Shown in pieces: positions 9,206 to 18,703 of a stretch of DNA of 64,000 bases. Each line of letters begins with the position of its first letter. Position 1 is the stretch's first letter. The stretch spans positions 1 to 64,000 of the forward strand of contig CBFIHR010000006.1 in NCBI GenBank assembly GCA_965662365.1, in the 5' to 3' direction. Source of the stretch: CAWVWD01 sp965662365. Lineage in GTDB: Bacteria > Bacteroidota > Bacteroidia > Chitinophagales > Saprospiraceae. The notes under the pieces were generated by a model. That model had not been told where the DNA came from and made no database searches. It saw nothing but the letters and a program-made list of their open reading frames with translations. The translations under genes and the position numbers were made by a program.

Positions 9206-10108
9206 TCATTTTGAGTAAATAGACTCTTTGGGAATAACAACATTTAAGGATTTTGGAATGATTTTTATTTCGACAGGAGAAGCTGTTGTGAAACTGTCAC
9301 CATCCATTTCCATAAAAGTTTGATGAGGAAAATCAATACTAACTTGTTGAACATCAAAAACTTCAACTAATTTACTATTATGAATTGTTCCAAAAAAAGA
9401 GCGTCCTAACAATCCAAGATATTTCCAACGAGGAGCATCTTTAAAAATAACCAAATGGATTAGATTATCGTCAAGTCGGGCTTTTGAGTGAAAATGAAAA
9501 TTATATCCGTAGGTTGTTCCATTGACAATATTGAGCATAAATGCAGTCCTTTCGAAAGCAGGTTGACAACCTACTTTAATCGTATAAATCAATGATTTAT
9601 AACTAAAAAGGTGGCGTAAAATATTTTTAGCATAACCATAGACACCACGAATTTTACTGCCTTTGATAGATTTAGCCACCAAACCATCAAAACCAAAACC
9701 GACTAAATTTACAAAAGGAATATCATTTACAGTACAGGTATCAATCTTTGTAAACTGCTGTTGATTTAGTATTTTTAGGGCTTTTTTTGCACCTCGCCCA
9801 AGTCCTAAATGGCCAGCAAAACCATTACCAGAACCCATTGGCAAAATACCCAAAATAGTATCTGTTCCAATCAAACCAGCAGCGACTTCATTCACCGAAC
9901 CATCGCCACCGACCGCCACGACAATGTCGATTCGCTCCAATACAGCAGCTTTCGCTAATTTTGTTGCGTGTTTCGGGTATTGTGTATATTGAATGTCGTA
10001 TTCAAAAATTTGTTGATTTAGATATTTGATAATCATTCGTTGAACTTCTTGTTTCAGACGAATGCCCGAGTGAGGATTAATTATAAATCGAACCTTTTGC
10101 TTTATCAT
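9206..10108 (-). CDS. Diacylglycerol/sphingoid-type lipid kinase (YegS family)
   Basis: This 300-residue protein belongs to the diacylglycerol kinase catalytic-domain family, which phosphorylates lipid hydroxyl groups with ATP. The N-terminal segment IINPHSG starts near residue 9. The nucleotide-binding loop GGDGS lies at residues 67-71 and the second glycine-rich motif GSGNGF at 92-97. The C-terminal half is the beta-sandwich typical of YegS and BmrU proteins. There is no membrane segment, so it would work at the inner face of the membrane. The precise lipid substrate (diacylglycerol, phosphatidylglycerol or sphingoid base) cannot be told from sequence. It stands alone between two gaps. Confidence 0.88.
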   Translation of the reverse strand: MIKQKVRFIINPHSGIRLKQEVQRMIIKYLNQQIFEYDIQYTQYPKHATKLAKAAVLERIDIVVAVGGDGSVNEVAAGLIGTDTILGILPMGSGNGFAGHLGLGRGAKKALKILNQQQFTKIDTCTVNDIPFVNLVGFGFDGLVAKSIKGSKIRGVYGYAKNILRHLFSYKSLIYTIKVGCQPAFERTAFMLNIVNGTTYGYNFHFHSKARLDDNLIHLVIFKDAPRWKYLGLLGRSFFGTIHNSKLVEVFDVQQVSIDFPHQTFMEMDGDSFTTASPVEIKIIPKSLNVVIPKESIYSK

Positions 10109-10773
10109 GTACTGAATTAAAATATTTGTGTTACGTGATGTAAAAATAAGGAAAGTTTGTGGTAGAAATATTGATTTATGAAAAAATCCGTGATTCAGTT
10201 CGCTCTTAGGTTATCCTTTTTTACAATTAGATTTTGAAGATTTTTATCAAATAGAATTTTTTCCTATAATATGTTATCAGATTTTTTAGTAATCCAGTAA
10301 AAAAAGTATTTTGGATAAATCGTTTTCGTAAAAAAAATGGTGTGTCTAAACTGTATTTTGTGGTTTATTGAGATTCAAAATGATTTTATAGGAAAAATGT
10401 CGTGCTGAATGAGAAGAAATGAACAAAAAAAATCCTTGCCTCAAAATAAATTGAAGCAAGGATCATCCCTAACCCAAACAAATAAACACAAAAAACTACG
10501 CTTGTAGTACTTTTGTTAATCTAAATTTATAAATAATATTTTGCATTTACAAATAAATAGTAATTATAAGTTTTTATATTTGATAAATGTATAATATTAT
10601 TTTGAAAATAATTATGATAACAAAATTTTAATTATAGTTAATTTTTGGTTTATTTCATCGGATCTTGTCGTATTTTCTTGTCGTTCAATATGAATTTTCT
10701 GTTCATTTTATTAGATTTTACATTGACTAAAGAAACTGAAATACCGACTTTCAGAGCTTAGGAGTTAGATATT
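10109..10773. other. Long gap with an orphan terminator
   Basis: This 665-bp gap carries a strong minus-strand hairpin at 10424-10463 that lies 310 nt from the nearest upstream gene end. No ORF with a sound start and codon use is visible on either strand. A small RNA or a long 3' untranslated region of the isoaspartyl peptidase gene is possible between 10464 and 10773. Confidence 0.4.
10424..10463 (-). terminator. Orphan minus-strand terminator
   Basis: The arms ATCCTTGCcTCAA (10432-10444) and TTGAaGCAAGGAT (10451-10463) pair around a short loop. On the minus strand they are followed directly by a run of eight T. It is far from any annotated stop codon. Confidence 0.75.
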
Positions 10774-11814
10774 TTAATAACTGCTCGTCGGTTCATTTTT
10801 GTAAAAATAAACGTGAACTTTGCCATCGGGTAACATATAACCTCGTGCCATAGCGGGCGAATTAAATGGCATCACAACCCGACCAAATTTATCAATCGCA
10901 ATTAATCCGCCTTCGCCTTTGGCTTCCACCAATTTTTTATTTACGACTTCATTTGCGGCGGTTTTTAAATCGATACTTTTATATTCCATCATTGCCGAAA
11001 CATCGTGAGCAACGGCATAACGAATAAAAAATTCGCCGTGACCGGTGCAAGAAATACCGCAAGTTGCGTTGTTCGCATACGTTCCTGCACCGATAATCGG
11101 TGCATCACCGATTCTGCCATAACGCTTGTTTGTCATGCCGCCCGTTGAAGTTCCTGCAACAATATTTCCATTTTTATCTAAAGCGACACAGCCGACTGTT
11201 CCGAATTTATATTCCTGATTTTTTGGAACATAAGAGTTGCCATTTTCCTGCTTTTTTGCACGCTCCAGACTTTTCCATCTATCTTCAGTGTAGAAATACG
11301 AATTTGAAACCGTATCCAAACCTTGCTCAATCGCAAATTTTTCCGCACCTTGATTCGTCATCATAACGTGTTTGGAATTATTCATCACGGCTTGAGCTGC
11401 CGTAATCGGATTTTTAACAATTGTAACGCCACCGACTGCACCAGCATTCAAATTTTTGCCATGCATAATCGAGGCATCTAATTCATTACGACCTTCATTC
11501 GTAAAAACAGAACCTTTCCCGGCATTAAATAAAGGCGAATCTTCCAAAATTTTAATCGTTTCCACAACGGCATCTTCGGCATTTCCACCTTTTTCCAAAA
11601 TTGCGTAGCCAACTTTCATAGCTTCTTCAAGTTTGGCTTTGGTGATTTTGTCTCGTTCGTCATTTACTTTTCGATAACCAGCTCCGCCATGTACGACAAT
11701 GGCAAATTCGTTGGTGGAAACGTTAGAATTTAACGATTCTATATTCGTAATTTTTTCATTCGGTGTACAAGTTGTGAAAATTATTACGCTTAAAAATAGT
11801 AGTAGTTTTTGCAT
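10774..11814 (-). CDS. Isoaspartyl peptidase / L-asparaginase, lipoprotein form
   Basis: This is an Ntn-hydrolase that cleaves isoaspartyl dipeptides and can deamidate L-asparagine. The precursor of 346 residues cleaves itself just before the nucleophile Thr206, in the motif FGTVGCVALD. Around it are the substrate-binding segments GTSTGGMTNKRYGRIGDAPIIGAGTYA and, upstream, VVHGGAG and GKGSVFT. The N-terminus (MQKLLLFLSVIIFTTCTPNE) is a lipoprotein signal with a Cys near residue 16, so the mature enzyme should sit in the periplasm on a lipid anchor. It acts alone; no peptide-uptake genes are adjacent. Confidence 0.93.
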   Translation of the reverse strand: MQKLLLFLSVIIFTTCTPNEKITNIESLNSNVSTNEFAIVVHGGAGYRKVNDERDKITKAKLEEAMKVGYAILEKGGNAEDAVVETIKILEDSPLFNAGKGSVFTNEGRNELDASIMHGKNLNAGAVGGVTIVKNPITAAQAVMNNSKHVMMTNQGAEKFAIEQGLDTVSNSYFYTEDRWKSLERAKKQENGNSYVPKNQEYKFGTVGCVALDKNGNIVAGTSTGGMTNKRYGRIGDAPIIGAGTYANNATCGISCTGHGEFFIRYAVAHDVSAMMEYKSIDLKTAANEVVNKKLVEAKGEGGLIAIDKFGRVVMPFNSPAMARGYMLPDGKVHVYFYKNEPTSSY

Positions 11815-11857
11815 TGGTTATTTGGTTTTACACAGGTTTATATAAATATCTTGTTAA

Positions 11858-12268
11858 TTATTGGCATTTAAAGAAGAATTTTTCATATTGACCTTTAAGC
11901 GAGTCATCTAAAGCATAATTGAATTCTCTCATCAACTCTAAACTAATTAAAACCCTCGAAATTTTTGCATTTGTGGAATCATAGGCTATAACAATCGGAA
12001 GTTTTTTAAATATAGCTTTCTCCTCTTCAGATTCAGGATAACAATAATTGTTATGATGAAATTCAGCTGTATATGTTTTATTTGCAATAGTATATTCACA
12101 TGATGTTTTTTTACCACTTGCATAAGTAGTGTAAGCTAAATCAGATATATGACCGTAAGTAAATGCAGTATTATTTTTTAAAGAATTTTCATTGATACCT
12201 CCCAAATAATATAGGAATGAAATAATAATTACTATCACTAAAAAGAAATAAATTTTAATTTTGATCAT
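11858..12268 (-). CDS. Membrane-anchored hypothetical protein, 136 aa
   Basis: Residues 4-22 form one hydrophobic anchor (FFLVIVIIISFLYYLGG). The remaining roughly 110 residues lie on one side of the membrane and contain the pair of cysteines in KKTSCEYTI and NNYCYPE, plus the segment PIVIAYDSTNAKISRVLIS. That last piece resembles the tail of DUF3592-like small membrane proteins, but the match is by eye and weak. The gene ends 43 bp before the isoaspartyl peptidase start on the same strand. The function is unknown. Confidence 0.6.
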   Translation of the reverse strand: MIKIKIYFFLVIVIIISFLYYLGGINENSLKNNTAFTYGHISDLAYTTYASGKKTSCEYTIANKTYTAEFHHNNYCYPESEEEKAIFKKLPIVIAYDSTNAKISRVLISLELMREFNYALDDSLKGQYEKFFFKCQ

Positions 12269-12383
12269 TAATTATTTGCTTTTGATTTTTTACGTATTTT
12301 GTTGATAATTAGTGTTTTACATTTAAAATTTATTCTTAATTTATTCATTGAATAATTATCACTTATCTGATTTTTTTAGATAG

Positions 12384-12408
12384 ATAAAAGGCACTTTCAA
12401 AGTGCCTT
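12384..12408 (-). terminator. Terminator of pdxH
   Basis: The arms AAGGCACTTT and AAAGTGCCTT (12388-12408) pair almost without a loop. A T-rich tract follows on the minus strand. It lies 66 nt beyond the pdxH stop. Confidence 0.75.
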
Positions 12409-12473
12409 CTATATGACTCAAACTTACAATATGCGTCAACAACAATTTAACAATCAAACAATTCAACAGTCAT

Positions 12474-13124
12474 TTAAGGGGCTAACCGCTCGATTTTCCA
12501 ATCATTTCCCAATTTAGTATAACAAATCCTATCATGCAAACGACTGGAACGACCTTGCCAAAATTCGATGATTTTTGGTTCAACCAAAAAACCGCCCCAA
12601 TGTGGTGGACAAGGTAAAATTTCGGTGTCTTGATATTCGGTTTCTAAAGCCATTTTTTTATTTTCTAAAACATCTCGGTTGTCGATAACTTGACTTTGTG
12701 GTGATGACCAAGCTCCGATTTGACTACCTTTTGGACGACTTTGAAAATAGGCTTCAGATTCGCTTCTATCCATTTTTTTGACGGTTCCTTGTATGCGAAT
12801 TTGTCGCTGCATGCTTAGCCAATTAAATACCAAAGCAGCATTTGGATTGTCGATGAGTTCTTGACTTTTTTTACTATTATAATTGGTGTAAAATGTGAAT
12901 TTTTCGTGATGCACTCCTTTTAACAAGACAATTCTTGCCGAAGGGATGCCTTCTTTTGTTGCAGTTGCTAAAGTCATTGCATTTGGCTCTAACTCCTTGG
13001 AATTCAAGGCTTCATTAAACCAAATGGTAAATTGTTCGATTGGATTAGCTGCAACTTCATTGATTTCTAAAGTATCTTTTTGATAATCTTCTCTAAGGGA
13101 AGCTATTTTTTCGTTTCGTAGCAT
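12474..13124 (-). CDS. pdxH: Pyridoxamine 5'-phosphate oxidase
   Basis: PdxH oxidises pyridoxamine or pyridoxine 5'-phosphate to pyridoxal phosphate using FMN and oxygen. The 216 residues are the normal length. Visible family marks are PSARIVLLKG (FMN binding), FYTNYNSKKSQEL, the segment RQIRIQG, SRPKGSQIGAWSSPQSQ and the conserved C-terminus ending in RLAP. The end WKIERLAP is highly characteristic. It supplies cofactor to several PLP enzymes encoded in this window (gcvP, ltaE, the 49.5-kb enzyme), although it is not linked to them in an operon. Confidence 0.97.
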   Translation of the reverse strand: MLRNEKIASLREDYQKDTLEINEVAANPIEQFTIWFNEALNSKELEPNAMTLATATKEGIPSARIVLLKGVHHEKFTFYTNYNSKKSQELIDNPNAALVFNWLSMQRQIRIQGTVKKMDRSESEAYFQSRPKGSQIGAWSSPQSQVIDNRDVLENKKMALETEYQDTEILPCPPHWGGFLVEPKIIEFWQGRSSRLHDRICYTKLGNDWKIERLAP

Positions 13125-13273
13125 AGTTTTGTGTTGTTTTTCTCAACTAAAGTTTTAATTGATATTTTTATTTTGAACAAAGGTATAAACAAATGACTGT
13201 GGAATTGTTTGATAATTAATGATTTTTATCACGTTTGGTTATCTTTATGAATTCACACAAAACAGAAAGTTTA

Positions 13274-13990
13274 ATGAAAAAATATTTATTTTTAATAGGA
13301 GTGATCTTGTTGATAATTGGTTGTAAAAATGAGCCAGAAAAGGTAGAAGCACCTTATCAATTCAAGGATTTCTATTATCCGATTGACGACTTATCGCAAG
13401 CTAAAGTTTATGTATATACACCTGTTAGTGACGATAGTTTAGCATCTTATTTTTGGTCTTTTTTGGAGCAAGGTGGCTATTTTATTGGAACTAAATATAA
13501 TGCTCAGTTACAGATTGAGCAGGTCACGACAGAGGATATTTTAAGTAATGGAACGGCTTTACAGCAGATGCGTTTGTGTACGTATAGTGGAGAACCAGGC
13601 ATTTGTCAACCGATTGATGTAAATATTGAGGCGCCGGCTGTCTTTCCTTTTGAAATGCAGGATTCATCAAGTGTGTTTTTATATAAGGTAAATTGGCAAG
13701 ATGAAGCAGATTATAGCATTGTCAGAAATCGACATTTTATTGGTTATGAAACTTGGAATTGGAAAGGGAAAGATTACGATTGTATAAGATTTGGTATTCG
13801 AGAAGAAATTTCTGTTGGCACTCAAAATGATGGTTTTCAGACGTTTAGAGGATTCATAGAAGAGGTTTACGCTAAGAATATTGGCTTGATTTACACCAAA
13901 AAAGTGGTTGATAATTTATTGACTTTCGAGTATCAATTGGCGGACACGACAAATATGGAAACATTGGTGGAGATGTTTCAAAATCAGTAA
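13274..13990 (+). CDS. Lipoprotein of unknown function, 238 aa
   Basis: The ATG at 13274 gives a clean lipoprotein signal: MKKYLFLIGVILLIIGC, with the lipobox Cys at residue 17. The frame is open further upstream to 13235, but that extension would spoil the signal. The mature part is mostly predicted beta structure, with Trp and Tyr patches (FIGYETWNWKGKDYDCIRFGIRE) and ends with an acidic tail. I do not recognise a family. It probably sits in the outer membrane. It converges with the hybrid kinase gene over a gap filled with palindromes. Confidence 0.65.
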   Translation: MKKYLFLIGVILLIIGCKNEPEKVEAPYQFKDFYYPIDDLSQAKVYVYTPVSDDSLASYFWSFLEQGGYFIGTKYNAQLQIEQVTTEDILSNGTALQQMRLCTYSGEPGICQPIDVNIEAPAVFPFEMQDSSSVFLYKVNWQDEADYSIVRNRHFIGYETWNWKGKDYDCIRFGIREEISVGTQNDGFQTFRGFIEEVYAKNIGLIYTKKVVDNLLTFEYQLADTTNMETLVEMFQNQ

Positions 13991-14043
13991 AATAGTTGGC
14001 ATTTTTGCTGATATGAAATAACTACTTTGTGACTTTTGGATAG

Positions 14044-14149
14044 GAAAGTTAATTCTCACGCAGATTTTTTAATAATTCACAGTAGGGATTATTAGGAGTT
14101 CTGAATTATTGATTTTGTCAATAAAAATCTGCGTAAGAAAACTATTTCG
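14044..14149. repeat. Long nested imperfect palindrome
   Basis: The outer arms TTCTcACGCAGATTTTT (from 14053) and AAAAATCTGCGTaAGAA (to 14139) pair, and weaker pairing extends outward through AGTT/AACT. Inside lies a second pair, AATAATTCA (14071-14079) with TGAATTATT (14102-14110). It lies between converging genes but has no T tail, so it is not an ordinary terminator. Confidence 0.7.
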
Positions 14150-14161
14150 TAATAACAACTA

Positions 14162-14227
14162 GATAAAAGTCTCTTTGGTTTGCTGATTTTAGCGTTAGTA
14201 AAACGTCAGTATTGGTACACTTTTATC
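14162..14227. repeat. Second palindrome between converging genes
   Basis: The arms GATAAAAGT (14162-14170) and ACTTTTATC (14219-14227) are perfect. An inner pair CTGAtTTT / AAAcgTCAG is also present. It follows the preceding palindrome by 12 bp. It could end transcription from either side. Confidence 0.55.
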
Positions 14228-14247
14228 CTTGAAGCAAAGGTCCGAGA

Positions 14248-17200
14248 TTAAATTGTCATCGCATTTATTTCTTTTTTAAGTTTTTTGACCTCGTTTTTCA
14301 ATTTTATCAAGTGCATATCGTGTTTTCGTTCAAAGTCACTGTGAATCTCTTCTATAATTTCAAAAGATGTCAATTGACGAGTCGATTGATTTAAGTTTTG
14401 CATAATCTCAGTTAGTTCATCAATACCGATTGTGCGAAGCGAAGAAAGCATCGTGTGTGTTTCAAAATACAGGTTTTCATAATCTCTATCTTCAATATAT
14501 TTTTGAATATTTGCCTTGAATGTAGGTGCTTGTTCAAAGTAAGTTTCTAACAATTTAACAGCACGGTGTTTTTTACCTTTTATCAAGTTGAGAATATTTG
14601 CCAAATATTTGTAATCAATTTCATTTTCGTTAATCTTTTTATCGATATTTTGAGTGAAAACAAGGTTTAAGGCACGCATCAAACTATCGGGGTCAAAAGG
14701 TTTCGTCATATAAGCAGAAATATCTAAACCGGTCGCTCGTGCTTGTTCTTGTGATGACGCCCCTGCTGTCAGTACGATAACTGTTGTATCATGATTTAAG
14801 TGTATTGGGTTTTCTCTGATACTTCTGATAAACTTCAAGCCATCGCCATCGGGTAATTTTACATCTGCTAAGATACAATCATAGGTATTTTGAGCGGTAA
14901 GTTCTTCAGCTTCTTTCACGGTCATGGCATAATCTGCATTTAACTGCCATTCGATAAACAAGTTTTTGGCATATAACTGATTGACCTCGTTATCTTCTAT
15001 TAATAATACTTTTCGCCCTTCCCATTTTTGTTTAAAAATTTGGTTGGCTTCCTCTAATAAAAAGGCGTCAATAACTTCGTCTGTCGGTTCTATAAAAGGC
15101 AAAGATAAAGTAAATGTCGTGCCTTGATGTTGCACACTTTGGACATCAATCGTACCGTTTTTAATTTCGACCAAGTTTTTGACAATTGTCAGTCCGAGTC
15201 CCGAACCTTCATAGTGATATCCCGAAGCATCAATGACTTGCGTATAGTTTCCAAAAATCTTATCAATTTTTTCAGGAGGAATTCCGATTCCAGTATCTTT
15301 CACTTCAATATTTATCCAAAACTTATCATCATCGTTTCTTTCTTCTTTTCTAATTTTCAAGGTAATCTGTCCTTGAGCCGTAAATTTTAGTGCATTTCCT
15401 AAGAGATTAATCAATATCTGGTACAAACGGACTTGATCACCGGTCAAATATTGTGGAATTTCACGGTCAATATCAAAGTTAAGTTTTAGACCTTTTTCTT
15501 CTGTTCGAGGGCGGAATAATTCGTATAACGTAGTGAACAGCGTAATGGTATCAAAAGGTTTTCGTACCAATTCTAATTGACCAGCATTAAGTTTTGATAC
15601 ATCTAACAAATCATTGACGATCACCAACAGGTTATCTGCCGAAGTCTTGATGGCTTCTGTAAATTGTCGCTGTGTTCTATTTAATTCTGTCTTTGCTAAC
15701 AAATGACTAATCCCCAGAATTCCATTTAATGGCGTTCTTAACTCGTGACTGACGTTTGAGAAAAATTGCTCTTTGAATTTTGAGCGTTCTTCGATAAGTT
15801 CTTTTTGTCGCTGAATTTTAATAGTGCGTTCTTGTACTAATCGCTCTAATTTTTCATTTTCAAAATTGACTTGACGCATTCGGTAACGGAAAAAGGCAAA
15901 AACAATTAAACCCAATAATATGGTAGCGAGTGTTCTAAACCACCAAGTTGCCCAAAACGGTGGCAAGATGTTTAGTGTAATTAAAATCGGTTCAGGATTC
16001 CAAACGCCATCACTATTCGCTCCTTTGACTTTGAGGGTATAAGTGCCCGGATTGAGGTTTGTAAATGTCACTGTGCGTTGATTACCAATGTGTTGCCATA
16101 TTTTATTAAAACCAACTAAGCGATATTGATATTGATTTCGTTCAGGGTTTGTGTAGTTTAAAGCAGCAAATTCGAAGCTAAAAACTTTATCTTTATAAGA
16201 TAGGTTAATTTCTTTTGCAAATTGAATTGGCGTATTGATGCTGGCATTTTTATCTCTAAAATCAACAGATTGATTAAAAATCTTGAAATCGGTAAAAATC
16301 AATTTTGGAGCAAGTTGATTCGATTTAATTTTTGCAGGATGAAAATAATTGATGCCATTAATTCCACCAAAATACATCCAGCCTAAAGCGGTTTTATAAG
16401 ACGATAACCGAATAAATTCGTTGCTTTGTAACCCATCACGGACGTCATAATTTTCAAAAATACGCTTATCGGTATCAAATTTTGAGACGCCTTTATTGGT
16501 ACTCAACCACAAATGTCCACGTTCATCTTCTAGAATCCCATTAATTACACCATTGGGTAAGCCGTCAGATTCCGTAAAATTTTCAAAGGTTTTATTCTTA
16601 TAATTAAAGAGATTAATTCCTGCCCCTTCAGTTCCTATCCAAAGGTTTTGTTTATTATCCTCGTAGATGACCGAAATATGGTCGGAGCTAATACTCAATA
16701 AATTATTTTGTTGATGTTTGAATGAGGTAACGAAGTTTTGTTGATTCATACGAATCTTTTCCGTAGGAATGAAAGCCAAGCCATTCCATGCCGACCCTAT
16801 CCATAAATTCCCTCGACTGTCCTCGTATATAGCGTGAATATCTTCATTGCCCAGGCTTTCAGGATTTTTCTTATTTCTAAATAATTGAATGTATTCAAAT
16901 TGACTGTCATTTAATCGGTAAACACCTTTATTTGTCGCCACCCAAATCGTTCCGTCTCGCCCTTCGTATATTTGACGGATATTATTATATTCAGTTGAAA
17001 CTTCACCATTTTCATTCAGAATATTAATCGTTTCAAAGCCACTGACCTTACCGTCAAGTGTAAATTTAGCTTGATAAACTCCTTTTCCCCAAGTTCCAAT
17101 CCAAAACCGACCCTTGCTATCTAAGAGTAGATTCGTTATTTTTTCATCAGTAAAATTAGGAAATTGACTTTTTGAAAAATGTTGATAATCGCCCGAGTCT

Positions 17201-18420
17201 AAGTTACGAGTTCGGTGCAATCCACCAATCCATGTACCGACCCAAACGTAGCCATAATTATCTTCTGAAATAGCATAAATGTCTTCCCCTTTTAAGCCAT
17301 TTGAGTTATGAATATCTTGATCAAAATGCTGAAATTTCGTCGCATTTTTATCATATTTACTAATACCGTTTCCGTAAGTTCCTATCCATATTACCCCAGA
17401 TTTATCCTGAAAAATTGACCGAATAGAATTATGACAAATACTTTTAGGGTTAAGCGGATCATGTTGATAATGTGTAAATGTAGTCTTTCCTCGATTATCT
17501 TGCTCAATGATATTTAAACCATTTGTCCATGTACCGACCCAAACTCTACCTTTGTCATCTGTTGACAAAGAAACAATGTAAGATTCCTTGTAATCATATT
17601 GTTCGCTGGGTAGGTATTGTTCAAAAATGCGTTTACTCGTCGTACTATTCGACATTCTGATCAGGCCGTCGCCCCAAGTTCCCATCCAGATATTTCCTCG
17701 ATTATCTTCTGTAATTGAATTAATAGAAATGGTAGAAAAATCAATTTCTGTATCCGTGATTCGTTTGAAGCTAAACGTACCATTTTGGGCATTTAATAAG
17801 TTTAAACCACTATCTGTACCAATCCAAAAATTACCGATTTCATCTAAGAGAAACTTTCGAACCGAGTTTTCCGAAAGGGAATTAATATTATCAGAGGATT
17901 TATACGTTTCAAATTTTATGACTTTTCGTTGTGGTTTATCTCCTTCAAAAACTACCCGACAAATACCGCCTTCGCTGGTTGCTATCCAAAGATTACCGGC
18001 AGCATCCTCTGCAATATCTCGAATGTTATTATCACTTATGGCATTGCCATTATTTTTCTCGGCAAAGAATCGTTCAAACTTTTCCGTTTTTTTATCAAAC
18101 CTGTTTAAACCCTTGTCCGTCCCAATCCACAAATCACCAAATTTATCTTCATATACGATTTTGATGTGATTATTACTAATACTTTCGATGTCTCGTAACG
18201 CATATTTATACACCTTAAAATTATAGCCATCATAGCGATTCAAGCCATCCCGAGTACCTAACCAGATAACGTTATCTCTATCTTGTAAAATAGTATTTAC
18301 GGTAGCTTGTGACAAACCATCATAAATTGACAAATGGTTAAACATCATATTAGTTTGTGCCGTCGTAGCGACACTTATAAACACTAATATTCCTAATAAT
18401 ACATAATCCTTTAATCTCAT
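14248..18420 (-). CDS. Hybrid two-component sensor kinase with propeller sensor, receiver and Hpt
   Basis: This 1390-residue protein senses outside the cytoplasm and passes phosphate through an internal relay. In order: signal peptide (1-22); about a dozen two-component propeller repeats (motif GNLWIGT.GGL and variants) to about 700; a Y_Y_Y domain; a membrane segment near 825-845; a coiled coil; a histidine kinase domain with His892 in FFSNVSHELRTPLNGI, followed by N, G1 and G2 boxes; a receiver with phospho-acceptor Asp1186 (LADVKLPDGDG); and a C-terminal Hpt-like domain with His1322 (THTMLSSLRTIG). I chose the ATG at 18420 because a purine-rich AGGAAA precedes it and it starts a good signal peptide. 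Unlike Bacteroides HTCS proteins it has no AraC output domain, and no response regulator gene is adjacent. Confidence 0.93.
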   Translation of the reverse strand: MRLKDYVLLGILVFISVATTAQTNMMFNHLSIYDGLSQATVNTILQDRDNVIWLGTRDGLNRYDGYNFKVYKYALRDIESISNNHIKIVYEDKFGDLWIGTDKGLNRFDKKTEKFERFFAEKNNGNAISDNNIRDIAEDAAGNLWIATSEGGICRVVFEGDKPQRKVIKFETYKSSDNINSLSENSVRKFLLDEIGNFWIGTDSGLNLLNAQNGTFSFKRITDTEIDFSTISINSITEDNRGNIWMGTWGDGLIRMSNSTTSKRIFEQYLPSEQYDYKESYIVSLSTDDKGRVWVGTWTNGLNIIEQDNRGKTTFTHYQHDPLNPKSICHNSIRSIFQDKSGVIWIGTYGNGISKYDKNATKFQHFDQDIHNSNGLKGEDIYAISEDNYGYVWVGTWIGGLHRTRNLDSGDYQHFSKSQFPNFTDEKITNLLLDSKGRFWIGTWGKGVYQAKFTLDGKVSGFETINILNENGEVSTEYNNIRQIYEGRDGTIWVATNKGVYRLNDSQFEYIQLFRNKKNPESLGNEDIHAIYEDSRGNLWIGSAWNGLAFIPTEKIRMNQQNFVTSFKHQQNNLLSISSDHISVIYEDNKQNLWIGTEGAGINLFNYKNKTFENFTESDGLPNGVINGILEDERGHLWLSTNKGVSKFDTDKRIFENYDVRDGLQSNEFIRLSSYKTALGWMYFGGINGINYFHPAKIKSNQLAPKLIFTDFKIFNQSVDFRDKNASINTPIQFAKEINLSYKDKVFSFEFAALNYTNPERNQYQYRLVGFNKIWQHIGNQRTVTFTNLNPGTYTLKVKGANSDGVWNPEPILITLNILPPFWATWWFRTLATILLGLIVFAFFRYRMRQVNFENEKLERLVQERTIKIQRQKELIEERSKFKEQFFSNVSHELRTPLNGILGISHLLAKTELNRTQRQFTEAIKTSADNLLVIVNDLLDVSKLNAGQLELVRKPFDTITLFTTLYELFRPRTEEKGLKLNFDIDREIPQYLTGDQVRLYQILINLLGNALKFTAQGQITLKIRKEERNDDDKFWINIEVKDTGIGIPPEKIDKIFGNYTQVIDASGYHYEGSGLGLTIVKNLVEIKNGTIDVQSVQHQGTTFTLSLPFIEPTDEVIDAFLLEEANQIFKQKWEGRKVLLIEDNEVNQLYAKNLFIEWQLNADYAMTVKEAEELTAQNTYDCILADVKLPDGDGLKFIRSIRENPIHLNHDTTVIVLTAGASSQEQARATGLDISAYMTKPFDPDSLMRALNLVFTQNIDKKINENEIDYKYLANILNLIKGKKHRAVKLLETYFEQAPTFKANIQKYIEDRDYENLYFETHTMLSSLRTIGIDELTEIMQNLNQSTRQLTSFEIIEEIHSDFERKHDMHLIKLKNEVKKLKKEINAMTI

Positions 18421-18703
18421 AAATTTTCCTTTCCACGTACGATTCAATAGTAAACTGTATTCAGAGTATTCTATGCACTTCCTAAAATTATTAGGTTGTG
18501 TGATTTGATGCAACGGCTGTGTATCGTACTTGACAAGTATTCTTCAGAGCAATAAAAACTGCAGTAACAATAAGTGTAAACTTTAAATTTCGTAGTTGCT
18601 ATGTTTGAGTTTTTTAATTATTGTAGTTTTTTGCTGTTTACAAACACATTAAAATTACAGTTTTCATTCGTCTGTTTCATAATTCAATACTATCAACCGC
18701 TAA

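Noticed and set aside
17627..18169. 180-codon open frame opposite the sensor kinase
   Set aside because: It lies wholly within the propeller repeats on the other strand; the repeated sequence yields long open antisense frames. Its protein looks like a low-complexity shadow.
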